From NCBI GenBank assembly GCA_040219935.1, contig JAVJUA010000083.1:32163-96162 (forward strand): 64,000 nt of DNA. The letters run 5' to 3'. A program made the position numbers and the translations under genes. The notes beneath the pieces were generated by a model that was not told the DNA's origin, did not search any database, and worked only from the letters and a program-made list of their open reading frames with translations. This stretch comes from UBA7803 sp040219935 (GTDB taxonomy: Bacteria; Pseudomonadota; Gammaproteobacteria; Pseudomonadales; Azotimanducaceae). Positions within the stretch are counted from its first letter, which is position 1. Every line of letters starts with the position of its first letter. Shown here piece by piece: positions 24,166 through 33,094 of the stretch.

Positions 24166-26774
24166 TGACCCCACCTGCAGACAGCGAAGCCACGTCGTCC
24201 GACGTCGCCATTGGCGTGTTCGTTCCGCTGCAATGGCTGGATTCCCCATGGGAAATGGTGGCCTGCGAGCCGGGGTTGGCAACCTCGCCCGACCGGCTCC
24301 CTGCGGACGTCTGGGCAGCGGCGCAGCCCGCTCCGGTTCCGGGCACCGTTGCCTCGGCCCTGCGCGCTGCCGACGCCTTGCCCGCGGGAGCCATCCCGGG
24401 CTTTGACGACCACGACTACTGGTACCGGTGTGTATTTCGCCGACCCGACCACGACGGCCCCATACGCCTGGTATTCCATGGTCTGGCAACGTTGGCCGAG
24501 GTCTGGCTCGACGGCACGTCCATTCTCGCCAGCGAGAACATGTTCCTGAGCCACGAGGTCGACGTGACGGCGCAACTCGCGGCTCGGCCGGACGATGCTC
24601 ACGAACTGGTGATTCGCTTCGCGAGCATCAATCAGGCACTGGCGCAGCGGCGTCCACGGGCCCGCTGGCGCACGGCGCTGGTTGCCCAGCGTCAGCTCCG
24701 CCACATCCGCACCTCGCTGCTGGGACGCATGCCGGCGATGCCCCCTGCTTGGGCCCCGGTAGGGCCGTGGCGCCCTGTGGCGCTGCGGCTCGACGGTCCG
24801 GCCCGCGTTGAGACGGTTCGATTGGCGCCGAGTTTGAAGGGTTCCGACGGACAGGTGTCGGCCCAGGTTGTTCTGCAGATCGACGACCCCAAATACCTCA
24901 ACGGGACAGTCGCGATGACGCTGACCGTTGGCGACGTCAGCGCCGACCTGGCGCCCACGGGGGACGAAGCCGGCCAGACATACGCGGGCCACGTCGTGTT
25001 GCCCAACCCCGCGCTGTGGTGGCCTCACACCCACGGCCGGCCCGCACGCTATCCCGCCACGCTCCGTGTGGCGATCGGCGCCGCAACACAAACGCTGACC
25101 CTGGCGCCGGTCGGTTTTCGGCGCTTCGATGCAGATCGCGGCGAAGGCAGCGAGTTCCGCCTGCGGATCAACGACACGCCGATTTACTGCCGAGGCATTT
25201 GCTGGATGCCGTTGGACCCGGCATCGCTGTGCGCGACGCGGGAGGCATTGCGCGACGCGCTGGAGGCGCTTGTGACCGCCGGCGCCAACATGGTTCGCGT
25301 CAGCGGCGTCACCACGTACGAGAGTGACGACTTCTACGACCTGTGTGACGAGCTCGGCCTTCTGGTATGGCAGGACTTCATGTTCGCCTGCATGGACTAC
25401 CCCTTTGGGGAGACGGCGTTTCGCGACACCGCGGAGGCGGAAGCGCGACAACAGTTGGACCGCCTCGGCCATCGCCCGAGCCTTACCGTGCTGTGCGGGA
25501 ACAGCGAGGTCTTTCAGCAACCGGCCATGCTCGGTCTACCGCCGGACGCCTGGCAGATCCCGTGGTTCGAGGACGACCTGGCCGGTATCTGCGCGCGGGC
25601 GCGCCCGGATACGGTGTACGTCAGCGGCTCGCCCAGCGGCGGCACGCTGCCGTTTCACACCGATGCCGACGTGGCCCACTACTTCGGGGTTGGTGCGTAC
25701 CGCCGGCCCTTGGCGGACGCCAGGCTTGCAGAACCCGCCTTCGCTTCGGAATGCCTCGCCTTCGCCGTGCCTCCGGAGCCCGCAAGCTTGGGTAGTGCCG
25801 AAACGGATCCTGCGCGGGTGCTCCGATCTCCGACATACCTCGGTGGTATTCCTCGCGACAACGGTGCCGATTGGGATTTCGCAGAGGTGACTGAGCACTA
25901 CGTTGTGGCACGCTACGGCGCCGCCGCCGTTGTATTGAAAGAGCATGATCCGGCTCGTTACCTGGACGCCTGCCGAGTCACCGTGGGAGAGACCATGGCG
26001 TCCGTCCAGCGGCAGTGGCGGCGCCGCGGCGCGCGCTGCGCCGGCGGGCTCATCTGGACCGGCCGCGATCTCGTCCCGGGCCCCGGCTGGGGCGTGTTCG
26101 ACTGCCGCGGCATTCCCAAGGCACCGTACTATTTTCTCAAGCGCACCTGGGCCCCGCAGGCGCTGCTGTTGCTCGACGAAGGTCTGAACGGGTTGTGGGT
26201 TCATCTGGTCAACGAACGCGACAGGGCTCTCGAGGGGACGCTCGAGGTCCACTTCGTGCGCGCGAACGGTGTGGTGACTGAATCGGCACGCCAGCCGCTG
26301 CGCGTTGCCGCCCGTGACGTGGCGGCCGTCTCGGTCGAACAGGTGATCGGCGGGTTTCGGGATGCCGGCCAGGCCTACCACTTCGGCGCGCCCGCGTTCG
26401 ATCTGGTACGGGCCGCCTTCCAGCCCGACGAGGCTGTCGCGGACGACGTCGCTGATCCGGCGCTCGCGATGATGCACGTTGGCGCCCACCTGAACCAGAT
26501 TGCGCCGGCCGACCTGGAACTGACCGCGGTCGCCCGACCCCACGGTTCAGGGTCATGGGTCATCGAGATTCGCAGCGATTCCTATGCGCACGCCGTGGCG
26601 CTGGACCTGCCGGGCGCACAGCTCAGCGACAACTACTTCGATCTGTTGCCCAACTGGCCGAAACGGCTCGATGCACGATTCCCCGACGGCCCCCGGCCGG
26701 CAGGCGGTACGGTTCGCGCACTGAACGGCCGCAGCGCCGTTCCGATCACCGGCCTTATGGCCGGTCAAGGTTGA
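24165..26774 (+). CDS. Glycoside hydrolase family 2-like protein (beta-mannosidase type)
   Basis: This 869-residue protein has a GH2 layout: an N-terminal galactose-binding-like jelly roll (about 20-215, WYRCVFRRP ... LVFHGLATLAEVWLDG), an immunoglobulin-like domain (about 215-320), and a TIM barrel (about 330-650). The acid/base is probably Glu448 in LCGNSEV and the nucleophile Glu529 in FASECLAF, both at the expected positions. No signal peptide is seen, so it appears cytoplasmic, which is odd for polysaccharide degradation. It may process a lipid-linked or activated sugar, or act in reverse as a transglycosylase. It starts on the stop codon of the DUF1839 gene. Confidence 0.85.
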   Translation: MTPPADSEATSSDVAIGVFVPLQWLDSPWEMVACEPGLATSPDRLPADVWAAAQPAPVPGTVASALRAADALPAGAIPGFDDHDYWYRCVFRRPDHDGPIRLVFHGLATLAEVWLDGTSILASENMFLSHEVDVTAQLAARPDDAHELVIRFASINQALAQRRPRARWRTALVAQRQLRHIRTSLLGRMPAMPPAWAPVGPWRPVALRLDGPARVETVRLAPSLKGSDGQVSAQVVLQIDDPKYLNGTVAMTLTVGDVSADLAPTGDEAGQTYAGHVVLPNPALWWPHTHGRPARYPATLRVAIGAATQTLTLAPVGFRRFDADRGEGSEFRLRINDTPIYCRGICWMPLDPASLCATREALRDALEALVTAGANMVRVSGVTTYESDDFYDLCDELGLLVWQDFMFACMDYPFGETAFRDTAEAEARQQLDRLGHRPSLTVLCGNSEVFQQPAMLGLPPDAWQIPWFEDDLAGICARARPDTVYVSGSPSGGTLPFHTDADVAHYFGVGAYRRPLADARLAEPAFASECLAFAVPPEPASLGSAETDPARVLRSPTYLGGIPRDNGADWDFAEVTEHYVVARYGAAAVVLKEHDPARYLDACRVTVGETMASVQRQWRRRGARCAGGLIWTGRDLVPGPGWGVFDCRGIPKAPYYFLKRTWAPQALLLLDEGLNGLWVHLVNERDRALEGTLEVHFVRANGVVTESARQPLRVAARDVAAVSVEQVIGGFRDAGQAYHFGAPAFDLVRAAFQPDEAVADDVADPALAMMHVGAHLNQIAPADLELTAVARPHGSGSWVIEIRSDSYAHAVALDLPGAQLSDNYFDLLPNWPKRLDARFPDGPRPAGGTVRALNGRSAVPITGLMAGQG

Positions 26775-26781
26775 CGGTTCG

Positions 26782-28527
26782 ATGACGGGTGCAACACGAC
26801 CCGACAGCGCAGCGGCGCTGGACGACGACTGGCTGCGCTCGCCGGAACCCGGTTGGCTGAATTCGCCCTGGGGACCGCTGTTCACCTGGTATCACCCGCC
26901 ACGCGGCACGCCGCGGAATTGCGCCGTGCTGCTGTGCGACACCTTCGGCAGCGACCGGATGAATCTGCACCTGGCGTATCGATACCTCGCCTTGCAGCTC
27001 TCCCATGCAGGATTCGCGTGCCTGCGGGTCGATTATCCGGGAACGGGGGATTCGGCCGGCATGCCGCGGGATACCCAGAGCGTCGCCGTGTGGACCGGAA
27101 GTTTGAGCCTGGCGGCGGATCATCTGCGAGCGCGCAGCGGAGCAGACAACCTGGCGCTGTTCGGTGCACGCTTCGGCGGTACCATGGCCGCGCTGCTGGC
27201 CGCTGCCCGACACGACGTCATGGACCTGATCCTCTGGGGCCCGTTCGTCGAGGGCCGGCAGTTCCTGCGCCAGTGCCGCGCCGTGCAGCGCATGTTGATC
27301 ACCGATGCAGCCGGTCGGGCGCCGAATGATCGCCAACCGGGCGATCAGGAGTCGATGGGCTTCCTATTGACCGGGGCATGGGTTGAGGAACTCGAGCCGC
27401 TCAACCTGACTCGCCTCGAACGCGCGCCGGCGCAGCGAGCGTGCGTTCTGCCGTGGGATGACACGAGTCGGATGGCAGCGTTGGCCGATGCCTGGCGTGG
27501 GTTGGGCGTCGAGGTCGAGATCGAATCGTCGCCACTATTCGACGCCCAGCGCACGCTGCAGCAACAGGCAGTGCCCTGGCCCATCCTCGATCACGTCGAT
27601 CGGTGGCTGTGCCGGTCGCACGCGACCACCACGGTGGCTCGAGGAGAGACCGCGGGCGCGACCCCTGCGAGTGTGAGCATTGAGGTCGATGGTGAGGATA
27701 CGTGCGTGATCGAGCAGGCCGTGTATCTGGCGGAGGGCAAAGGCCTGTTCGGCATTCTGAGCCGCCCATCCCGAGCACCGGAGCGGGTCGAGCGGACCGG
27801 CATCCTCCTGGTCAACGGCGGCAACAATCACCGGCCGGGCATCAATCGTAACGGCACCGAATGGGCCCGGCGCTGGGCGGCCCAGGGGTGGCCCGTGTTG
27901 CGAATGGACATTCGTGGCCTGGGCGACAGTCCGCCGGCACACGCCGAAGACCTCAACGTGCTGTATCGCAGCGAGACGACGCGGGACGTCCTGCAGGCCA
28001 TGGACTGGATGCAGGAGCGGCTGGGAATCCGGAGATTCATCGTCGGCGGACTGTGCGCCGGCGCCTATCAGGCCCTGCACACCGGGGTCGCCGATCGGCG
28101 GGTGGGTCGGGTAGTGGGGTTGTTCCTGTTGGAGTTGCTGCGTTACTACCCGGATCGGGGGCTGCCCCGGCAGGTGTGGCGGCGCAAACTGCTGCGTGCT
28201 CGGCAGCGGCTGGATGCCCGCCTGCCAATCTGGTGTCGGCGATCTACTCGGCTCGGGCGCTGGATGGGCGAGCTGTGCCGACGCGGTGTAAAGGTGCTTG
28301 CCGTATTCAATGAGGCCGACGGCATGGATGCGATGTTCCGATGGGAGCTGGGCCGCCATGCATCGGCTGTCGACCGAGGCGGGCGGCTGCGATTCGACCT
28401 GGTGCCGGACGGCAACCACATCTTCTCACCCCTCTGGTGTCAGCAGGAGATCACGGCGTCACTCGATCGCTATCTCGCCGAAATTGCCGGCGCCGAGGCG
28501 GCTGACGTTCAAAACTTGCATACATAG
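26782..28527 (+). CDS. Tandem alpha/beta hydrolase (two domains, atypical nucleophiles)
   Basis: This 581-residue protein holds two alpha/beta hydrolase domains in one chain (about 25-275 and 310-570). Domain 1 has FGSDRMNLHLAYRYLA and VDYPGTGDS, but at the nucleophile elbow (GARFG, 128-132) an arginine, Arg130, replaces serine. Domain 2 has MDIRGLGDS and the elbow GLCAG (423-427), placing Cys425 as nucleophile, with a late histidine in PDGNHIFS. Both resemble the paired exosortase-associated hydrolases found separately in other genomes. A cysteine nucleophile would suit thioester acyl transfer from a carrier protein. It follows the GH2 gene by 7 bases. Confidence 0.82.
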   Translation: MTGATRPDSAAALDDDWLRSPEPGWLNSPWGPLFTWYHPPRGTPRNCAVLLCDTFGSDRMNLHLAYRYLALQLSHAGFACLRVDYPGTGDSAGMPRDTQSVAVWTGSLSLAADHLRARSGADNLALFGARFGGTMAALLAAARHDVMDLILWGPFVEGRQFLRQCRAVQRMLITDAAGRAPNDRQPGDQESMGFLLTGAWVEELEPLNLTRLERAPAQRACVLPWDDTSRMAALADAWRGLGVEVEIESSPLFDAQRTLQQQAVPWPILDHVDRWLCRSHATTTVARGETAGATPASVSIEVDGEDTCVIEQAVYLAEGKGLFGILSRPSRAPERVERTGILLVNGGNNHRPGINRNGTEWARRWAAQGWPVLRMDIRGLGDSPPAHAEDLNVLYRSETTRDVLQAMDWMQERLGIRRFIVGGLCAGAYQALHTGVADRRVGRVVGLFLLELLRYYPDRGLPRQVWRRKLLRARQRLDARLPIWCRRSTRLGRWMGELCRRGVKVLAVFNEADGMDAMFRWELGRHASAVDRGGRLRFDLVPDGNHIFSPLWCQQEITASLDRYLAEIAGAEAADVQNLHT

Positions 28528-28583
28528 TCGACATTTATGGCGCCGCGCAGCGCCGGTACAAGGTGCCTAGCGAGGAGACGGCC

Positions 28584-29669
28584 ATGCAACTGATACTCGA
28601 AGACGGCACGACGTTCACCGGCACCGCCTTCGGTGCAACGACCGGCGTCGCTGGCGAAGTGGTCTTCAACACCGGCATGAGCGGCTACGTCGAGACCCTC
28701 ACCGATCCGTCTTATCGGGGCCAGATACTCGTTCTCACCTATCCCCTGATCGGCAACTACGGCGTACCGCCACCGCGCGCGGCCGGCTCGCTGACCGGCC
28801 CGTTCGAGTCCGACCGCATCCAGGTTCAGGGACTGATCGTGCAGAGCTACGTGGATGCCTACAGCCACTACGCGGCAGGCAGGTCGCTGGCCGATTGGCT
28901 GATTGCCGAAGGGGTGCCTGCCGTGACCGGCGTCGATACCCGCACTCTGACACGGCACCTGCGCGCCGCCGGCACCATGAAGGGCCGGCTGATCGCCAAT
29001 GGCGAGGCGACCACTACCCGGCTGCGCGAGGTGGACATGCGCCAGGATGTTTTCCGTCAGGTCGCGCCGCGCGCCGCAACCCGCCACGGTCAAGGGGACC
29101 ACACGGTGCTGCTGGTGGACGTCGGTGCCAAAGACAACATCGTGCGCTCGCTGCTGGCCCGCGGGGTCCGGGTGATCCGCGCGCCGTGGTTCGAGGATCT
29201 GTCCACCTACTTCGACGAGGCCGACGGTGTGCTGATCGGCAACGGCCCCGGAGACCCGTCGGACCTCGAGCCATTGATCGCCCAGGTGCGGCGCATGCTT
29301 GACAGTGGCGACAAGCCGGTCATGGGTATTTGCCTCGGCAACCAGATTCTCGCTCGTGCGGCCGGCGCCAAGACCTTCAAGCTGCCCTACGGCCACCGCG
29401 GCGTGAACCAGCCCGTGCAGGACCTGCTCACCCGGCGCTGCTTCATCACCAGCCAGAACCATGGCTATGCCGTGGACCACGACTCGCTGTCCGACGACTG
29501 GGAGCCCTGGTTCATCAATCTCAACGACGGCAGCAACGAAGGCATTCGCGCCAAGACGCGGCCTTACTTCGGGGTGCAGTTTCACCCGGAAGCCCGACCC
29601 GGTCCGGAAGACACGGGCTACCTGTTCGACGAGTTCGTCCGGGCCATCCGCCGCCCGGCCTACGCCTGA
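28584..29669 (+). CDS. carA: Carbamoyl-phosphate synthase, glutaminase (small) subunit
   Basis: This 361-residue subunit hydrolyses glutamine and feeds ammonia to CarB. The ATG at 28584 has a GAGGAG site 7 bases upstream. The N-terminal CarA domain (ILEDGTTFTG, VVFNTGMSGY) is followed by a class I amidotransferase domain with the nucleophile in MGICLGNQI and the catalytic histidine and glutamate in FGVQFHPEARPGP. It lies 56 bases after the tandem hydrolase and 9 bases before carB, at the end of the plus-strand polysaccharide run. Confidence 0.95.
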   Translation: MQLILEDGTTFTGTAFGATTGVAGEVVFNTGMSGYVETLTDPSYRGQILVLTYPLIGNYGVPPPRAAGSLTGPFESDRIQVQGLIVQSYVDAYSHYAAGRSLADWLIAEGVPAVTGVDTRTLTRHLRAAGTMKGRLIANGEATTTRLREVDMRQDVFRQVAPRAATRHGQGDHTVLLVDVGAKDNIVRSLLARGVRVIRAPWFEDLSTYFDEADGVLIGNGPGDPSDLEPLIAQVRRMLDSGDKPVMGICLGNQILARAAGAKTFKLPYGHRGVNQPVQDLLTRRCFITSQNHGYAVDHDSLSDDWEPWFINLNDGSNEGIRAKTRPYFGVQFHPEARPGPEDTGYLFDEFVRAIRRPAYA

Positions 29670-29678
29670 GGAGCGCGC

Positions 29679-32600
29679 ATGTTCGGTGCCTATCTGCCCA
29701 GAAAACCCAGCCGCGCCCTGGTCATCGGTTCCGGCGCGCTGCAGATCGGCCAGGCCGGCGAGTTCGACTACTCCGGCTCGCAGGCCATCAAGGCGCTGAA
29801 GGAAGAGGGCGTCTACACCGTCCTGATCAATCCGAACATCGCCACCATTCAGACCAGCGAGGGCCTGGCCGACCAGATCTACCTGAACGCCATCACCCCG
29901 GCGTTCGTCGAGCAGATCATCGAGAAAGAGAACGTCGATGCGCTGCTGCTGTCGTTCGGCGGCCAGACCGCCCTCAACTGCGGTCTGGCGCTGTGGGACA
30001 GCGGCGTGCTCGAGCGTCACGGGGTACGGGTGCTCGGGACGCCGGTCGAAGCCATTCGCACGACCGAAGACCGTGAACTGTTCAAGCAGGCGCTGGATCA
30101 GATCGGCGTCGTCACGGCCCGCAGCCGGGCGTGTGCGTCGACGGAAGAAGCGCGCGCCGCGGCCGCCGAGATTGGATTTCCGGTCATGCTGCGCGGCGCC
30201 TTCGCGCTCGGCGGCAAGGGCAGCGGCATCGTCGAGACGCCGGCCGAGCTCGACGCCAAGCTGCGCCGCGCCTTCGACGGCGGCGTGCCGCAGGTGCTCG
30301 TGGAGGAGTGCCTGCGCGGCTGGAAAGAGATCGAGTACGAGGTGGTGCGCGACGGCCGCGACAACTGCATCACCGTGTGCAACATGGAGAACTTCGACCC
30401 GCTGGGTATTCACACCGGCGAATCCATCGTCGTCGCGCCGTCGCAGACACTGAACGACGAGGAATACCAGCTGCTGCGCACCATCGCCATCAAGACCATT
30501 CGCCACCTGGGCATCGTCGGCGAGTGCAACATCCAGTACGCGCTGGATCCCCACAGCACCGACTACCGGGTCATCGAAGTGAATGCCCGCCTGTCACGAT
30601 CCAGCGCCCTGGCCAGCAAGGCGACCGGCTACCCGCTCGCTTACGTTGCCGCCAAGATCGCCCTGGGCTACGCGCTGCCGGAGATCCCCAACGGCATTAC
30701 CCGGCGCACCACGGCGTTCTTCGAGCCGGCGCTGGACTACATCGTCTGCAAGTTCCCGCGCTGGGACCTGAACAAGTTTCAGGGCGCGTCGGTGGAGATC
30801 GGCAGCGAGATGAAGAGCGTGGGGGAAGTGATGGCCATCGGCCGCACGTTCCCGGAGGTGATTCAGAAGGCCATCCGTATGCTCGACATCGGCTGCGACG
30901 GCCTGGAGCCTGCCGTGTTCGACCCCGCCGGCGATCTGCGCACCCAGCTCACCGCGACCCCGAGCCGCATCTTCGCCGTCGCCGGGGCCCTGACCGAAGG
31001 CTTCAGCGTCGACGAGGTGCACGCCCACACCGGCATCGACCGCTGGTTCCTGGACGCCCTGGACGATATCGTGCAGACCCGCATGGCGCTGGCCGAGGCG
31101 GGCCGCGCGGTGGCCGAGCCGCTGCTGCGCCAGGCGAAGCTGCAGGGCTTTTCCGACAAGGCCATCGAAAAGCTCTGCGACCTGAAGAAAGGCGAGGTGC
31201 GGAAACTGCGCCGGCACCACGGCATTCGCCCCTACCTTGCCCAGATCGACACCCTGGCCGCCGAGTTCCCGGCCGAGACCAACTATCTCTACTCCACCTA
31301 TCACGCTCAGCAGGACGACGTGGCGCCGTCGACCCGCAAGAAGATCATGGTGCTCGGCTCCGGCGCCTACCGGATCGGCTCCAGCGTCGAGTTCGACTGG
31401 TGCGCGGTGAACGCCGTGCAGGCGGCCGCCGAGCTCGGCTACGAGACCATCATGGTCAACTACAACCCGGAGACGGTCAGCACCGACTACGACACCTGCG
31501 ACCGGCTGATCTTTGACGAGATCAGCCTCGAGAGCGTGCTCGACATCTACGAGCGCGAGCAGCCCGAGGGCGTCATCGTCAGCATGGGCGGGCAGATTCC
31601 CAACAACCTGGCGCTGCGACTGCACCAGGCCGGCGTGCGCATTCTCGGCACCAGCCCGGACGACATCGACCGGGCGGAGGATCGCAGCAAGTTCAGCGCG
31701 CTGCTCGACGAGTTGGACGTCGACCAGCCGCGCTGGTCGCTGGTTGCCGACGTGGCGGAAGCGGACGCGATCGTCGAGGGTCTGGGCGGCTACCCGGTGC
31801 TGGTTCGGCCCAGCTACGTGCTCTCCGGCGCGGCCATGAGCGTGGCGCACGAAGAGAACGAGCTGCAGCGCATTCTGGAACGCGCCAAGGAGGTGTCGCC
31901 TGAGCACCCGGTGGTAGTGTCGAAGTTCGAGACCCACGCCCGCGAGATCGAAATCGACGCGGTGGCCGATCAGGGAGAGCTGGTGCTGTGGTCGATCAGC
32001 GAGCACGTGGAGGACGCCGGCGTGCACAGCGGCGATGCCACGCTGGTGCTGCCGCCGCAGAAGCTCTACATCTCCACGATCCGCCGGGTACGGCAGATCG
32101 CCACCCAGGTGGCCCGGGGGCTGAACATCACAGGCCCGTTCAACATGCAGTTCCTGGCCAAGCACAACGCCGTCAAGGTCATCGAGTGCAACTTGCGGGC
32201 CTCGCGCAGCTTCCCGTTCGTCTCCAAGGTGACCAATGCCAACTACGCCGCCGAGGCCACCCGGCGCATGCTCGGCGTGCGCCGACCGGTGCGCAACGAG
32301 AGCCTGGATCTCGACTACGTCGGCGTGAAGGTGCCCATGTTTTCGTTCTCGCGGCTGGTAGGCGCCGATCCCCTGCTCGGGGTCGAGATGACCAGCACGG
32401 GGGAGGTGGGCTGCATCGGCGATAACCTGCACGAGGCGCTGTTGCACGGGCTGATGGCGACCGGGTTCCAGCCGCCCCAGCGCGGCGTTCTGCTGTCACT
32501 CGGCCCCTGGGAAGACAAGTTCTGGTTCACCGACGAGGCCCGGGTGCTGGCGAATGAGCTGGGCCTGCCCATCTACGCCACCGCGGGCACGGCGCGCATG

Positions 32601-32945
32601 CTCGCTGATGTGGGCGTGGCCTGCACCATGGTCGGCAAGAGCGAGTCGGAGCCGAACAACGCCATCACCCTGATCAATGACGGCAAGGTCGACCTGGTGA
32701 TCAACGTGCCGCGGGAGTACGACCGGTTCGGTCGGCCGGACGGGTACCTGATCCGGCGCCGGGCGATCGATGCCGGGGTGGGGCTGATTACGGATCGGCA
32801 GCTGGCGCGGGCGGTGGTGGATGCGTTGCGTTGGCAGCGGGATCACGATCATGAGCTGGTCTCGTGGAACGTGTTGACGGCGCCGCGCGGGGTCGGGGAG
32901 ACGACGCAGCTGCGACTGGCACGACGCAGTGACTCGGCCGCATGA
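29679..32945 (+). CDS. carB: Carbamoyl-phosphate synthase large subunit, divergent type
   Basis: This 1088-residue protein makes carbamoyl phosphate from bicarbonate, ammonia and two ATP. It has two ATP-grasp synthetase halves (each with a GSG..IG.. and EFDYSGSQ or EFDWCAVNA start), an oligomerisation domain between them, and a C-terminal MGS-like regulatory domain (about 945-1080). The N-terminal sequence (ALVIGSGALQIGQAGEFDYS, LADQIYLNAITPAFVEQII) differs from the usual gammaproteobacterial CarB and resembles archaeal or eukaryotic-like versions. Together with carA's location behind sugar-modification genes, this suggests a second, specialised copy. Whether a housekeeping carAB exists cannot be seen here. 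Confidence 0.93.
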   Translation: MFGAYLPRKPSRALVIGSGALQIGQAGEFDYSGSQAIKALKEEGVYTVLINPNIATIQTSEGLADQIYLNAITPAFVEQIIEKENVDALLLSFGGQTALNCGLALWDSGVLERHGVRVLGTPVEAIRTTEDRELFKQALDQIGVVTARSRACASTEEARAAAAEIGFPVMLRGAFALGGKGSGIVETPAELDAKLRRAFDGGVPQVLVEECLRGWKEIEYEVVRDGRDNCITVCNMENFDPLGIHTGESIVVAPSQTLNDEEYQLLRTIAIKTIRHLGIVGECNIQYALDPHSTDYRVIEVNARLSRSSALASKATGYPLAYVAAKIALGYALPEIPNGITRRTTAFFEPALDYIVCKFPRWDLNKFQGASVEIGSEMKSVGEVMAIGRTFPEVIQKAIRMLDIGCDGLEPAVFDPAGDLRTQLTATPSRIFAVAGALTEGFSVDEVHAHTGIDRWFLDALDDIVQTRMALAEAGRAVAEPLLRQAKLQGFSDKAIEKLCDLKKGEVRKLRRHHGIRPYLAQIDTLAAEFPAETNYLYSTYHAQQDDVAPSTRKKIMVLGSGAYRIGSSVEFDWCAVNAVQAAAELGYETIMVNYNPETVSTDYDTCDRLIFDEISLESVLDIYEREQPEGVIVSMGGQIPNNLALRLHQAGVRILGTSPDDIDRAEDRSKFSALLDELDVDQPRWSLVADVAEADAIVEGLGGYPVLVRPSYVLSGAAMSVAHEENELQRILERAKEVSPEHPVVVSKFETHAREIEIDAVADQGELVLWSISEHVEDAGVHSGDATLVLPPQKLYISTIRRVRQIATQVARGLNITGPFNMQFLAKHNAVKVIECNLRASRSFPFVSKVTNANYAAEATRRMLGVRRPVRNESLDLDYVGVKVPMFSFSRLVGADPLLGVEMTSTGEVGCIGDNLHEALLHGLMATGFQPPQRGVLLSLGPWEDKFWFTDEARVLANELGLPIYATAGTARMLADVGVACTMVGKSESEPNNAITLINDGKVDLVINVPREYDRFGRPDGYLIRRRAIDAGVGLITDRQLARAVVDALRWQRDHDHELVSWNVLTAPRGVGETTQLRLARRSDSAA

Positions 32946-33094
32946 CCGAGTTCAACGATCGGCGTGCTGGTGTCGGACATTCCGGCGTGGAGATGGGGTT
33001 GACCGTAGGCCTGTGCCCGATCAGTCCCAGATACTCGGCACGCTGGAAGATCGACTCGGCAAACTCGTGTCACGTGGCAGCCACGCCGCCACTG

